From Ryuthela nishihirai (lineage: Eukaryota; Arthropoda; Arachnida; Araneae; Heptathelidae), in contig JAWZYU010000019.1 in the NCBI GenBank assembly GCA_038380435.1, positions 28,979,801-29,043,800 on the forward strand: a stretch of DNA of 64,000 nucleotides. The letters run 5' to 3'. Numbering within the stretch: the stretch's first letter is position 1; each line of letters begins with the position of its first letter. The notes under the pieces were generated by a model that was not told the DNA's origin, did not search any database, and saw only the letters and a list, made by a program, of their open reading frames with translations. This document shows positions 45,060 through 55,810 of the stretch, piece after piece. The position numbers and the translations under genes are program-made.

Positions 45060-46190
45060 TCAAAATAATAGTGTATGATACAATACTACGAATTTCTCAT
45101 AAGAAAGAATGTCCTGTCTATCCGGGGGGAGATGAGTTTTAGAATTATAATCTAATTGTCATGTATTAATTTTTCTTCTTTTATTATCACTATACTTTGG
45201 TTAATGCTTCATGTTTTTTGTTTGTTTATGCACATTTCATAAATGTAACCCATTTTTACATAAAACAAATAAGAGTAAAATTGGAAATATAAAATAGCTA
45301 AAGGAAGGTTTATTTAAATATATGGTATGTATGGATGATTACCGCATACTAAAGAATGAAAATAGAAAAATGTTTATTGTAAATATGTTAATTTATATTA
45401 GATAATATTAATTTGTGATGAATATTTCATTTATAAACATGTGTTATTTTCGTATTGAAAAGATTTATGACTTATTCTTTATTTATTTTGCATCAGCCAA
45501 TAGCTACCAGCTAAGAAAATAATATTTATTATAGAAATAATTCATTTGTTATTAAACATCAGAATCTTCTCATTACAGGAATTGCTAAGTACAATGATTT
45601 CTGCCAGCAAAAGTTTAAGAGGCCAAGATCAGTCCTGGTATCAGATCAGTTCTATTAATTTTTTTTTTCCAGTTGATCTTGAAAATCAAGAAATAGCCTT
45701 AGGGCTTTGATTCTTTTCAGTTTGTACCTCTTTACATTTTAAATTCAATGCCATAGTCACACTTCAGATGGAGGAGATAAGGACTTGCAAAAAGCCCTGT
45801 GCTCTATTTCGCCCATTTATAATCTCTGATTCTCTGATCTTTTATAATTAGTTTATGCTACATAAAAATTTTCTTAAAATGGCTTTTGCCCATGCGGAAA
45901 CTAAAGTAGGAGATTAGAGCAAACGATTTGCAAAACAACATATTTTGCCTCCACCATAAACCTAAGTGCTTTCAAATCTCTGTATTATCTAAGATAATAC
46001 TGCCACAAATTTCCTGTTTCTAAGACTTTTAATATAACAGAACAGGCCACAAAGGCTAATGTGCTATCTTGAGCCATGAAATGTTATTGAAATCAGTCCA
46101 GACACAATTTTCAATACTGCTACAGACTACTGCTATGTAAGCTCCTAAAAAAAATATTGGCTACATATGCTTCTATATATTCCTCATTAG
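45060..46190. other. AT-rich non-coding stretch
   Basis: No supported gene or repeat. Confidence 0.45.
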
Positions 46191-46195
46191 ATGTG

Positions 46196-46578
46196 AGGGG
46201 GGGGGTGGATGTGACTCAGCCCGGTAGTGCGCCAGGGTCATAATCTGCAATTAACAGGTTCGAGTCCCAGCTGGGCCAGCATTGAGATTTATCTCCGCAA
46301 AACTCCCCGTCCTGCCCACGGTCAGTAGTGGACACCGATGGGCTTGGAAAGGCCACCGTGCGTCGGATGAGACGATAAGCCATGGCTCCATGTGCGAGAA
46401 AGCCATACCCTGTGCACGTTAAAGAACATGCTGGATGGCCTTGACGGAAGGCAATTATTTGTTTCCTAATATCTGCCCAATGGGTCCCCTCCCTACCTTC
46501 TCTGACCTTCGGGGTCCTTGTTATCTGGCCATTTAGCCCGTTGTGTGCAAAAAAGTGTCACTCAGAGGTAAAACGACT
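46196..46578 (+). mobile_element. SINE-1 copy, full length
   Basis: Plus-strand copy beginning with a run of nine G, then box A GTGACTCAGCCCGGTAGTGC and box B GGTTCGAGTCCC, through the whole body to GAGGTAAAACGAC at 46578. Moderate divergence (for example ATAATCTGCAATTAA in the anticodon region); no clear TSD. Confidence 0.9.
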
Positions 46579-46879
46579 AAAGACAATCCTTACTAGAATA
46601 AATGATCGAGTTATCGAGTTTTAGTAGAAATATTATTAGATTTAGAGAGCATGGATCATGTTATCACCCCATGAATATCGTGAAAACTAATTTGCGCTCA
46701 GCGTTACCTGTCGTCATAGTAAGGAAACAACATTTGTGCTTGAGAGGGATGTATAACGTAGTACAACCATCTGACCAGGATAGTTGAAGCACGTGAACGA
46801 GCATACTGTGTTTCAAATGTTCTCGAATGAGTGTGCGTCAACTTCGATTGTTGCTGCAAATTAGGAATCGCGCCACAGC

Positions 46880-47280
46880 TCGTTTTTTTTTTTGTGGGGG
46901 AAGAGCTTGAATTGTACAGAAATCCATCGAGAAATATCCTCGTTTACAGGAATAATGCGATATCTCCTCAGGCTATCTTTAAGTGGTGTCAACGGTTTGA
47001 AAACTGTCCTGCAGATATGGCAGACGAATACTGTAGAGATATGGGAAGTATTCAAGGGGGAAGTGTGGCAGCATCCACCTTACAGTCCTGACTTATTCCT
47101 CTGAGACTACTGTTTGTTCTGTAACGTGAAAAAGCCTCTGGAAAATTAGAGGTTTACGTCTGATTTTCGTCAAAGAAGCGGTTTTGACCTGGTTTGCGTA
47201 CATTGGAGCAGATTTTTCCGTTCAGGCAATGGAAAATTAACCACACGTCGGATAGCGTTTACATAACCTAGGAGACTATA
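46880..47280 (+). pseudogene. Mariner transposase relic, N and C parts fused
   Basis: An N-terminal block (AIFKWCQRFENCPADMADEY, typical mariner WxxRFxxGRxxxxDE pattern, about 46965-47030) is followed within 50 bases by HPPYSPDLFL and then FCNVKKPLEN (about 47070-47150), the C-terminal catalytic region. The middle of the transposase, including the second Asp block, is missing, so an internal deletion joined the two ends. Termini not found. Confidence 0.65.
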
Positions 47281-47453
47281 TGGAGAAGTAGATTCTGATT
47301 GTATCTTCACATATTGGTCGTTCTCATATACTTTGATGTTTTTTACGTACGTTTGTCGTGGATTGAACTAGAATCTTCGAATACTCTGACATAAAGTCGA
47401 ATGATATTATTAAAAAACATTTTAAGACATTAATATCTTGGAAATTTTAAACG

Positions 47454-48290
47454 CTATTCATTCATTTCGAATATATTTTAAGGGAGCGTGCAGTCCTGCA
47501 AGGGCATTAACTACACCATAGGGGCTGCAAACTGCTGTTGAGAACCACTAGTCCGTCTGAAAGATTAAATTAATTTCATATATTTAATATTATTTTAATA
47601 AAGAATAATAAGCACATTATTTCATATGCATAGCTTTAAATTCGAAATGTAATTTTGCATAAATTAAATCACTTAAACTTTATACTCCTATTTAATATCT
47701 TATCACACCGCTACTGTCGCTGATATAAGTTAATTTTCGCTCGGAACCCATTGTAATAAAGAGAGTGTCTCATTCCGATTATCTTAATTTTTGTTTCATA
47801 TCAGGCCTAAACAATGCAATAACAAAAAAATTGTTTTCAAATAATTTCTTTAAATTTTATTTCGTAATATTTACTAGTGCTGTTAATTTTTTAAATCTTA
47901 CAATCAGTCTTAACATATTTATAAATATCTTATACGTTACAAGGAATAAATTATTTTATATAGATTAAAAGTAAATAGATAATAATTAAATTATAATGCA
48001 TAATAAATTCCCAATTTTCTTTCCTCCTTTTTTTTTTTTCAACGGCTGTGCAGGCCTGGTATATCGCGGCGATCTTGATCAGAGTAACATAGGTAGTAAC
48101 AACTTTTTGAACAGTATTGTGCTGTAGATTATTGTGGGGTTATCGTTTTTGAACAGTATTATGCTGTGGATCATTGTGAGGTGGCCTATTGGTCATAACA
48201 ACCGACATCAAGAAGTTGTGGGTTCATATCGCAAACTGCTCAAGACAATTTTCCTCTGCGCCCATTTTAACCTATAGCATAATAGTGCTA
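47454..48290 (+). repeat. Left arm of 5.35-kb inverted repeat
   Basis: Matches the reverse complement of 51921-52803 over its full length at about 95% by eye. From outside in: an hAT-end-like block (CTGTTGAGAACCACTAGT complement, about 47535-47553), about 500 bp of very AT-rich DNA, two copies of a 42-bp unit (48105-48183), and a tRNA-like piece with TGGCCTATTGG and GGGTTCATATC (48183-48236). No coding frame of note. Confidence 0.92.
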
Positions 48291-48580
48291 AAAATATTGC
48301 TATAAACCGCTGGGATTTAAAATGTTAATAATGCAAGAGATAATAAATATATACTAGTAACCTAGATAGGACTGGGATTGTAGGGGTGTCAACAAATACA
48401 ACATAGATATTTAAAAAATATGTAAAATTTCAGCCAATTTAATTTTTGTAAAAATTGCAAGATTTTTAATCTAAAGTATATAGTACAAAATAAAACTGTA
48501 TATTATTACCACTTTACAATATTATTCAATAATTTAAAAATAAAAATACCAGTTTCAGTGTAGCATATATAAATTAAATT

Positions 48581-51500
48581 CATCATCATCATCATCATCA
48601 TCAAGCAGCCATGGGCTACAGAGATCCAAGCAGACCGTGCAATTTAGTTCTCCAAGCAAGTCTGTCCTGAGCTACATCTACTGCATCTGGCCACTGCACA
48701 CCAATTCTAACAAGATCCTGTTTGACATTGTCTGCCCACCGCATCTTAGGTCTCCCCTTCTTTCTGAGGCCTTTAGGCACACTGTTCATAACCCTATTCG
48801 CCAATCTATAATTATTCATACAAGCAACATGGCCAAACCAACGGAGTCTCTCTCTGCACAATATGCTGCCTAAAGGAAGTTACCGACTACTTTGTCTAAC
48901 CTCATCATCAGTTGCAAAGTTGAACCACCTAATGCCCAAGATACTGCGTAAGCATCTGAATCAAAAGCATCTAGTTTCTTGTTATCATGTTTACAAAGTG
49001 TTCAAGTTTCACTACCATAACTAACCCTAGAAAGAACCAAACAATTATACAGTCTAATTTTAGTCTTTAGGTGTATACGCCTATTTCTCCACACTCTCCA
49101 TAGATTCTTAAAAGTCCCGGCAGCAATACCTATTCATCTGTTAATCTCATGCCGCACATCACCATTATCTGATACATAGCTCCCAAGAAAATTAAAGTGT
49201 GACACCTGTTCAATATTGCAACCATTCAGATTAACAGAATCACAGCCTGCCTGACCAATTTTCATCATTTTATTTTCTCTCTGTTTATAACCAAACCTAC
49301 TCTACTACCAGTTTCATCAACAGCTCGAATGAAAGAGTTCATTTCATCAACATCATGTGCCAAAAGGCTAAATCATCAGCATGATATAAATCAGAAATTT
49401 TCGTATCTCCAGTTCATTTAAGGCCAAAATCTTTCCCTTGAAGTGAATTTCACATAACATAATCAATAACCAAGCTAAAGAGAAAATAAGACAAAATGTC
49501 CCCTTGTCGAACACCAGAAGAAATGCTAAACCAATTGCTACAAGCCTTAACAAATCTCATACACGACTCAGTGTTATTATAGAGCGCTTTCATTATGTTA
49601 ACTAACTTGTCAGGTATACCACATGATATCACAATCAACCACAAATAATGACGATCAACAGAGTCGAAAGCCTTTTTGAAATCAACAAAGCTAGCAACCA
49701 AAGGTTTCTGAAATTCTAAACATTTCTCAAGAATCTGCCTAAGTGAAAATATCTGATCCACACATCCCCTACCACTTCTGAATCCACATTGCTCATCACG
49801 CAATTGACTGTCAACCAGATTCTAAATTCTATTAAGCACAATCATGGAAAGAACTTTACCTGGAACAGAGAGTCTTCCTTCAATCCCAGTATACCTATTC
49901 GTTTTCTACCACACAAAACATTAACTATCTGGTACAGCTCTCTGCTGCTGTGCTATCTAACTGCTTCCTCGGCTTTGTCAGCCAAGCCATCAAGCCAAAG
50001 ATTCTTATCAGCAGCTAACTGATCTTTTACACGTTTATTACGTTCTCTGTAATGTTTTATATTAGGACTAGTAGGGTATTGATTAAGGACATTCCTGCAG
50101 TTATTTCTTTCCGAAATAAGCTCAAGTGCCTTATCACTCAGATAATTCACTCTCTTCTGCTCCTTTTTTCCTAAAAGAGTACTGTTAGTGTTCAAAGAAG
50201 CCTGTTTAAAATGATCCCATTCTTCCTCAATTTCAGTAGTAAGCATACCATGACTGTCATAATGACTAAGTAACCTATCATGGTAAGCTTTGGCTATAAC
50301 TGGGTCTTTCAGAGCTTCAGTATTAAAAGTAAATTTTTTAACCCTTGCACAACACTTTTTAAGTTTAAGTTACAAGACACTTTTAACAAGGTAATGGTCA
50401 GATCCAATTTCAGCTCCCCTATATGACCTGGTATTCCTAACAGAACTAGCCCATTTGATGTTAATTAATATATAATCAATCATATTCTTATGCAGCCCAT
50501 CGGTTGAAACTCATGTGTACTTATGTATGTCGCAGTGTTTGTAATAAGTGTTAGTTATTCTGAATCCATTGAGATTACTTACCAGTAGGAGACGTTGGCC
50601 ATTGCCATTGCAGTTACCAATACCAAAAGGATCTATTACTCTTCCCCAAAGGTCAGAGTCAGTACCAACTTTGGCATTGAAATCACCAAGAACAAGGGTA
50701 ATATCTCCTTTCTTGACCGAATTCAAAATATCCTGAAGTTGTCATAAAACCTATCCTTCTCATCCTCATCGGCATCCTCAGTTGGGGCATAACAGCAGAT
50801 AACATTCAAGTCTTTAACGCTTGTCTGAAATTTTGCTGTAAGAAACCTTTCATTAATGCACTCATATCCTAGAAGAGCATCACTAGCGTGTTTTCTGAGA
50901 AGCAGACCCACGCCTTGGTGATGCTTATTGTCGTCCCTCCCTGAAAAGAGAAATTTAAAATTATTTTTAAGAATCTGACCTTTATCTGTCCATTTTGTCT
51001 CTTGCAAGCCGAGAATATCTAAATTATATTGGTGGAATTCTTGTGTGAGGACATCAAGAGAAAAAGCTCTGTGTAGAGTCCTCACATTCCAACTACCTAT
51101 GGGGAGAAAATGGTTAGTGGGATGTTTAAAGAAACTATGTTTATTGAGAGAGGGAATGCCGACAATATCAAACAGCCCCCTAATCGCAGACATGGGGAAA
51201 AGACCCGTTCCCCCACCACTAGAGGCTGAAGGCATCTACACTGGAAGACTTCCTCCAACGTAGAATGTGACGATGCCAATAGAAGCAAAGAGTTCAGGTG
51301 CTTGCGATGACCTCTGCTCAGGATTATCCACCAGCTGATAAGCATATCCTGTGAATCTATTCACTTGGGGCTGTCAACCCACAAAGAAACAGAAAACACA
51401 GCCGAAGATTTTCCCTTCACAGAAGCCCACTAGTGCAGCAAAATCAGATCCATAATCAAGCTCAGAGCCATATATCTGTCCAGTGTGGTGTATATGGTCA

Positions 51501-51724
51501 ACACCAGAACCCTGTGTGGTTGACGACTCCTCAGCAGGGTAGAAAAAAGAGAAAAGTAACCATAGTTGTCCAGAGCAGTAGGCCACACTAATCTGGCAGC
51601 CCTCCCTTCAGTTCAATTCCACAAGAGAGTATCTCTTTTGAAAGGTACTAACGGTCTGCACCACGAGATGGCGGAGTCGGACTTTAGGTGCTATGCCTGG
51701 CATGTTCTATGCATCATCACAGGG
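48581..51724 (-). mobile_element. RTE-like LINE B, in the loop of the inverted repeat
   Basis: Minus-strand copy of the same family as 39426-44640, about 3.14 kb, with a CAT-repeat 3' tail at 48581-48602. Similarity to copy A starts at about 51724 (CCCCTGTGATGATGCATAGA on the minus strand). It lies between the two arms of the inverted repeat (47454-48290 and 51921-52803), leaving about 290 and 195 bp of loop DNA on either side. Better preserved than copy A but still broken by stops. Confidence 0.88.
48616..51235 (-). pseudogene. RTE-like endonuclease-RT polyprotein
   Basis: From 51235 down: SWNVRTLHRAFSLDVLTQEF and DILGLQETKWTDKGQ (endonuclease; Glu in QETKW), GVGLLLRKHASDALLG, LNVICCYAPTEDADEDEKDR; then a frameshift and LVLGDFNAKVGTDSDLWGR (about 50670). 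RT: LRDEQCGFRSGRGCVDQIFS and VASFVDFKKAFDSVDRHYLW (about 49660-49803), SSGVRQGDILSYFLFSLVI (about 49480), a YHADD catalytic block near 49375, and the C-terminal RLRWFGHVACMNNYRLAN and GRPKMRWADNVKQDL (48616-48861). Order and motifs fit RTE-type LINEs, which nick DNA and copy their RNA at the nick. At least three frameshifts. Confidence 0.85.
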
Positions 51725-51920
51725 GATTGGTGCATAGCTCTCCTTTTAGTGACTACCTAGCTACCATTTACAGACCTTAAATTACTCACAAGTAAATTGA
51801 TTTACGTTGAATATTCTTATTATATCCGAATTAAACCGTTTTAATAACATCTTTTAATGAACTCTGTGTTGAAAGGACATTACCTTATTCTGAGACCAAG
51901 TAAAGAAGCGAGAGATCTTT

Positions 51921-52803
51921 CTAGCACTATTATGCTACAGGTTAAAATGGACGTAGAGGAAAACTGTCTTGAGCACTTTGCGATATGAACCCACAACTTC
52001 TTGATGTCAGTTGTTATGAACAATGGGCTACCTCACAATGATCTACAGCATAATATTGTTCAAAACCGATAACCTCACAATGATCTACAGCATAATATTG
52101 TTCAAAACCGATAACCCCACAATGATCACAGCACAATACTGTTCAAAACGTTGTTACTACCTATGTTACTCTGATCAAGATCGCCGCGATATACCAGGCC
52201 TACACAGCCGTTGAAGAAAAAAAGGAGGAAAGACAATGGGGAATTTATTATGCATTATAATTTAATTATTATCTATTTACTTTTAATCTATATAAAATAA
52301 TTTATTCCTTGTAACGTATAAGATATTTATAAATATGTTAAGACTGATTGTAAGATTTAAAAAATTAACAGCACTAGTAAATATTACGAAATAAAATTTA
52401 AAGAAATTATTTGAAAACAATTTTTTTGTTATTGCATTGTTTAGGCCTGATATGAAACAAAAATTAAGATAATCGGAATGGGACACTCTTGTTATTACAA
52501 TGGGTACATTGTACAACTTATATCAGCGACAGTAGCGGTATGATAAGATATTAAATAGGAGTATAAAGTTTAAGTGATTTAATTTATGCAAAATTACATT
52601 TTGAATTTAAAGCTATGCAAATAAAATAATGTGCTTATTATTCTTTATTAAAATAATATTAAATATATAAAATTAATTTAATCTTTCAGACGGACTAGTG
52701 GTTCTCAACAGCAGTTTGCAGCCCCTATGGTGTAGTTAATGCCCTTGCAGGACTGCACGCTCCCTTAAAATATATTCGAAATGAATGAATAGCGTTTAAA
52801 ATT
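51921..52803 (-). repeat. Right arm of 5.35-kb inverted repeat
   Basis: Reverse complement of 47454-48290. It carries three copies of the 42-bp unit (52030-52071, 52072-52113 and a diverged third to about 52150) against two in the left arm, and the same tRNA-like piece at its inner end (about 51973-52030). Outer end near GGTTCTCAACAGCAGTTTGC (52695). Confidence 0.92.
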
Positions 52804-52859
52804 AGGGGGAACGATTTGAACGATCAAAAATAAAAATTCAAATACCAGTACCTTCAAAA

Positions 52860-52886
52860 AGAAATAGTTCTTTCAGAACTATTTCT
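52860..52886. repeat. 12-bp hairpin at LINE 5' boundary
   Basis: AGAAATAGTTCT (52860-52871) and AGAACTATTTCT (52875-52886) are exact complements with a 3-base loop. The right arm is the first coding sequence of the following LINE (RTISL), so the left arm is an inverted copy of its end. Confidence 0.9.
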
Positions 52887-54740
52887 CTAAGCTCCTCTTG
52901 GAGAACAATGTTGAATAGAAAACTTACCTGGATTATAGAATCACATAATTAATCTGCAGTGTCTGGTTTTAGGAGGTGTCGGAGCTTAGTAAACAACGTA
53001 TTTGTTTTTGTCTCAGATGTACATAAAAGCAGGAGCGAACATTAGAAACACTACTACAGTTACTACATTTCTCGACTTAAAAAAAAACCTATGATTCAGT
53101 GTGGATCAGAAGACTGCTGAATAAAATTTAAAAATCAGAAATAACAAGAGACATGCTTGCATACTTAAATCATTTGTTAACCAACAGAAAAATTAATATG
53201 AAATTGAAGAATACAACTTTTGCTCCATACCCTTTAGAAAATGGTATTCCAGATGGAGGGATACTTAGTCCAATACACTTCAATCTGTTTTTACACGACA
53301 TCCCAGATATTTTACCAAAGAGCGTGAGAGTTTCTTTTTATGCAGATGATATTGTGATTTAGTTCGCTGGCAGAAACATATGCAGAATCCATTCAGTATT
53401 ACAAACCGCTTTTAACAAGATTGTTAAATATTTTGATTTATGGGGACTGGAAATGTCCGGGGTGGGGTGAAAGACTATAGTAATGCCCTTTTGTATCCAT
53501 CAACAATTTCCAGATATTTCTTAAATTACAAGGAAAGTTCTCTGCAAGTTGGGAAAGAACAGTGTTATTTAGGAATTCTACTTAATTCTGAACTCGAATA
53601 TAACTCCAATATTCGTCAACAGATCTCAAATTCTGAATCTCTTATTAGCATGCTAAGATGCATTGGGTCCAGCAAGAATGGAACATCAACTCGTTAAATG
53701 AATCTTTATATATCAATTTTAAGATCGAGACTGCAATATAAAATTATATGCTGCATAGTGTCAGCCCTTCTCTTGATAAAAATTTAGAAACTGTCCTAAA
53801 CCAAGCTCTAAATATTAACATATTAAGATGCGTTGGGTCCAACAGGAATGGAGCATCGCCTTGTCAAATGATCCATCTTTAGAGATCAATTTTAAGATCG
53901 TGATTGAGTTTTTTATGCTAGATAGTGTCGGTCATTCTCTTGATAAAAAGTTAGAAACTATCAAAAATCAAGCTCCAAGAATTTACTTGGGACAGTGAAG
54001 GTTTTATCCATCTATTTCTATCAATGCTGAGTCTAACGTTCCCTCTGTTTTCATCAGAAAAGGTAATGTGCTCTTTTCACACTTTTCAAGATTGCTCTCC
54101 AAACAAGAATACAACCGAGTGACCGATAAGCTCATTTTGGGAACAAGGAAGGAGATTAGTTATGTAACCACTTCCATCTGCCGACATCCCCTCTATGATT
54201 TAATTTCAACATAAGGTTATGAGGTAGACAAACTTAGTAAAAAAATTTCCATGGACTTTTTAACGATTTTATTGCTTTGTTTCTATTCCAAGTTTCACAC
54301 CTAAAAAAGAAAAGGTTATCACTCAGAAGCTCATAGGACAAAAGTTTGAAAACGTTATTAAGATTTTCTCTAACGGATGTTTTGGCAAGTTAACACAAAG
54401 AGCTAGACAGCTTTATGGGTCTCTGAAATATCTCATTCTGAAATATCTCACATCAGACTGCAAAGTGCCTCAGATGTTCGGACTGCAGAGTTGACTACAA
54501 TGAAATATCTTTAAAGTGGTGTTTTAAGCAACCCCAGTCTAATTTAATTTTTCTTACAGATAGTAGCTCATCTTTGTTATTTCTCCAGAGAGACCCATGT
54601 CAATCCAAAAATAATGGAATTTTACGAAACATTTTGACACCGTCGATCAAATATATAAAAATAAATGAATTAAAAAAATTGAAAAATACCTATTTTCCTA
54701 TATGGCCCTAAAAGTAGAAAATAAACCTAAAGCATATCGA
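52875..54740 (+). mobile_element. LINE relic, RT and RNase H (Jockey/I-like)
   Basis: 5'-truncated LINE starting inside RT: RTISLSSSWRTMLNRKLTWI, SGFRRCRSLVNNVFVF, FLDLKKAYDSVW (damaged, about 53075-53105), AYLNHLLTNRKINMKLKN, LENGIPDGGILSPIHFNLFL (53239-53300) and SFYADDIVI (catalytic YADD, 53330-53360). After a frameshift: YLGILLNSELEYNSNIRQQI. Near 54548 FLTDSSSSLLFLQR is an RNase H Asp block. A 170-bp segment is duplicated (53651-53990). The 3' end near 54738 matches, in opposite orientation, 60913-61010. Confidence 0.82.
53651..53990 (+). repeat. 170-bp tandem duplication inside LINE relic
   Basis: Unit 1 (53651-53820) and unit 2 (53821-53990) share AAGATGC.TTGGGTCCA, AATCAATTTTAAGATCG-type blocks and CTCTTGATAAAAA, with about 80% similarity by eye. 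It repeats the RT C-terminal region. Confidence 0.8.
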
Positions 54741-54746
54741 TGATGG

Positions 54747-54863
54747 AATCAGTCACTGAGTTCGTATCCACTTCAAAGGAAGGTAGGGAACCGGCAGTCT
54801 TGTTGAGTAGATAAGATGACTCCTTATCTTTCTTTGAAGCGAATTCGAACTCAGTGACTGATT
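54747..54863. repeat. 39-bp inverted repeat abutting LTR element
   Basis: Arms 54747-54785 and 54825-54863 pair (AATCAGTCACTGAGTTCG shared, then a mismatched 6-base stretch, then CTTCAAAG.AAG) around a 39-base loop. The right arm ends one base before the LTR terminus at 54865, overlapping its target duplication. Confidence 0.85.
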
Positions 54864-54864
54864 G

Positions 54865-55810
54865 TGTGGCGACCACCCTGAATATATTTAGGGCGGCACA
54901 CGCACTTAGGCCGTGATTCGTTTACTGGCTGCCAAATCTAGGCAGTTCCCGGTCCAATATTCAAATCACAGACATTTGCAATAATGAAAACCGAGATAAT
55001 TTTACAGTTAACAAAAACACAACATTTATTAACAAATTGACGTTCAGACATTTTACACACAACTAGTTCCCACTTTTGGGACAATTTCAACAAGCGGCCC
55101 TTTGCAATCAAGGGAATCATTCGTAGTGGTGGATGCTAAAAGCCTTAAAACAGTTCATTAAAGGCGAGCCACTCGCTCTAAAGGTGAACAGTCCTTAAAC
55201 AGTCTGTGGTTCCACTCGGGACAATGTGACGGCAGTACACAGAACACATTCGTGAAGGAAAAAGGAAACCAGATTCGACAAAATGCTCCCCCTACATCAT
55301 TTAGTCGTCCTTATGGAGAAGGCACCGTCCGTCCGCCAATGCTAGCTGAGGGCATGTGCTGTTCATAGCTCTTCCCAGCTACTCATCTAACACTTTGGGA
55401 ATCTGCAGCGCTCACTCGAGAGGACTCAGACCAGAAGAAAAAATCGAAAATTCGTTTCTCTACCTTTTCGGTTGTTCATCTCCTGGCCCCCTGGTGGAGG
55501 TCACCTTGCTGGCCCGGCGTGGATGCTGCTGGTTGGTTGTACTAGCCGAGGTGCAAAACATGCACCCATCTGTTGTTTTGATGTTGACAGTGACGGGTCA
55601 CGTTGACCATGCTTTGATACCTGAGGGGGCCAACGGATCCATCGCGAACTTTCCATGCTGGAGGCAAGGTTCTTTCTCAACAGGAGCTGAACGTAGAAAA
55701 ATTGGTGCAATGTAAAAATGTGATCGTTAAATGGAAGACGAGGGTGCCTGCTATCCTTCACTCCACCAGTCATGTCCACGTGTAACGTGTCCATCATGTC
55801 CACCTCTGCC
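54865..55810 (-). repeat. 3' LTR of Ty3/gypsy element
   Basis: About 945 bp. Its 55363-55795 part matches 60447-60885 (shared CTGCAGCGCTCACT, GGTCACCTTGCTGGC, CATGCTTTGATACCTGAGGG). The inner end diverges after CCACGTGTAA. An inverted CCTCTGCCTA...TAGGCAGAGG pair with a poly-G run follows just inside (55802-55851). Confidence 0.75.

Noticed and set aside
47765..47968. 67-codon frame repeated at 52283-52516
   Set aside because: It occurs in both inverted arms because the DNA is duplicated; composition is AT-driven (Asn, Phe, Ile, Leu, Lys) and no motif is visible.
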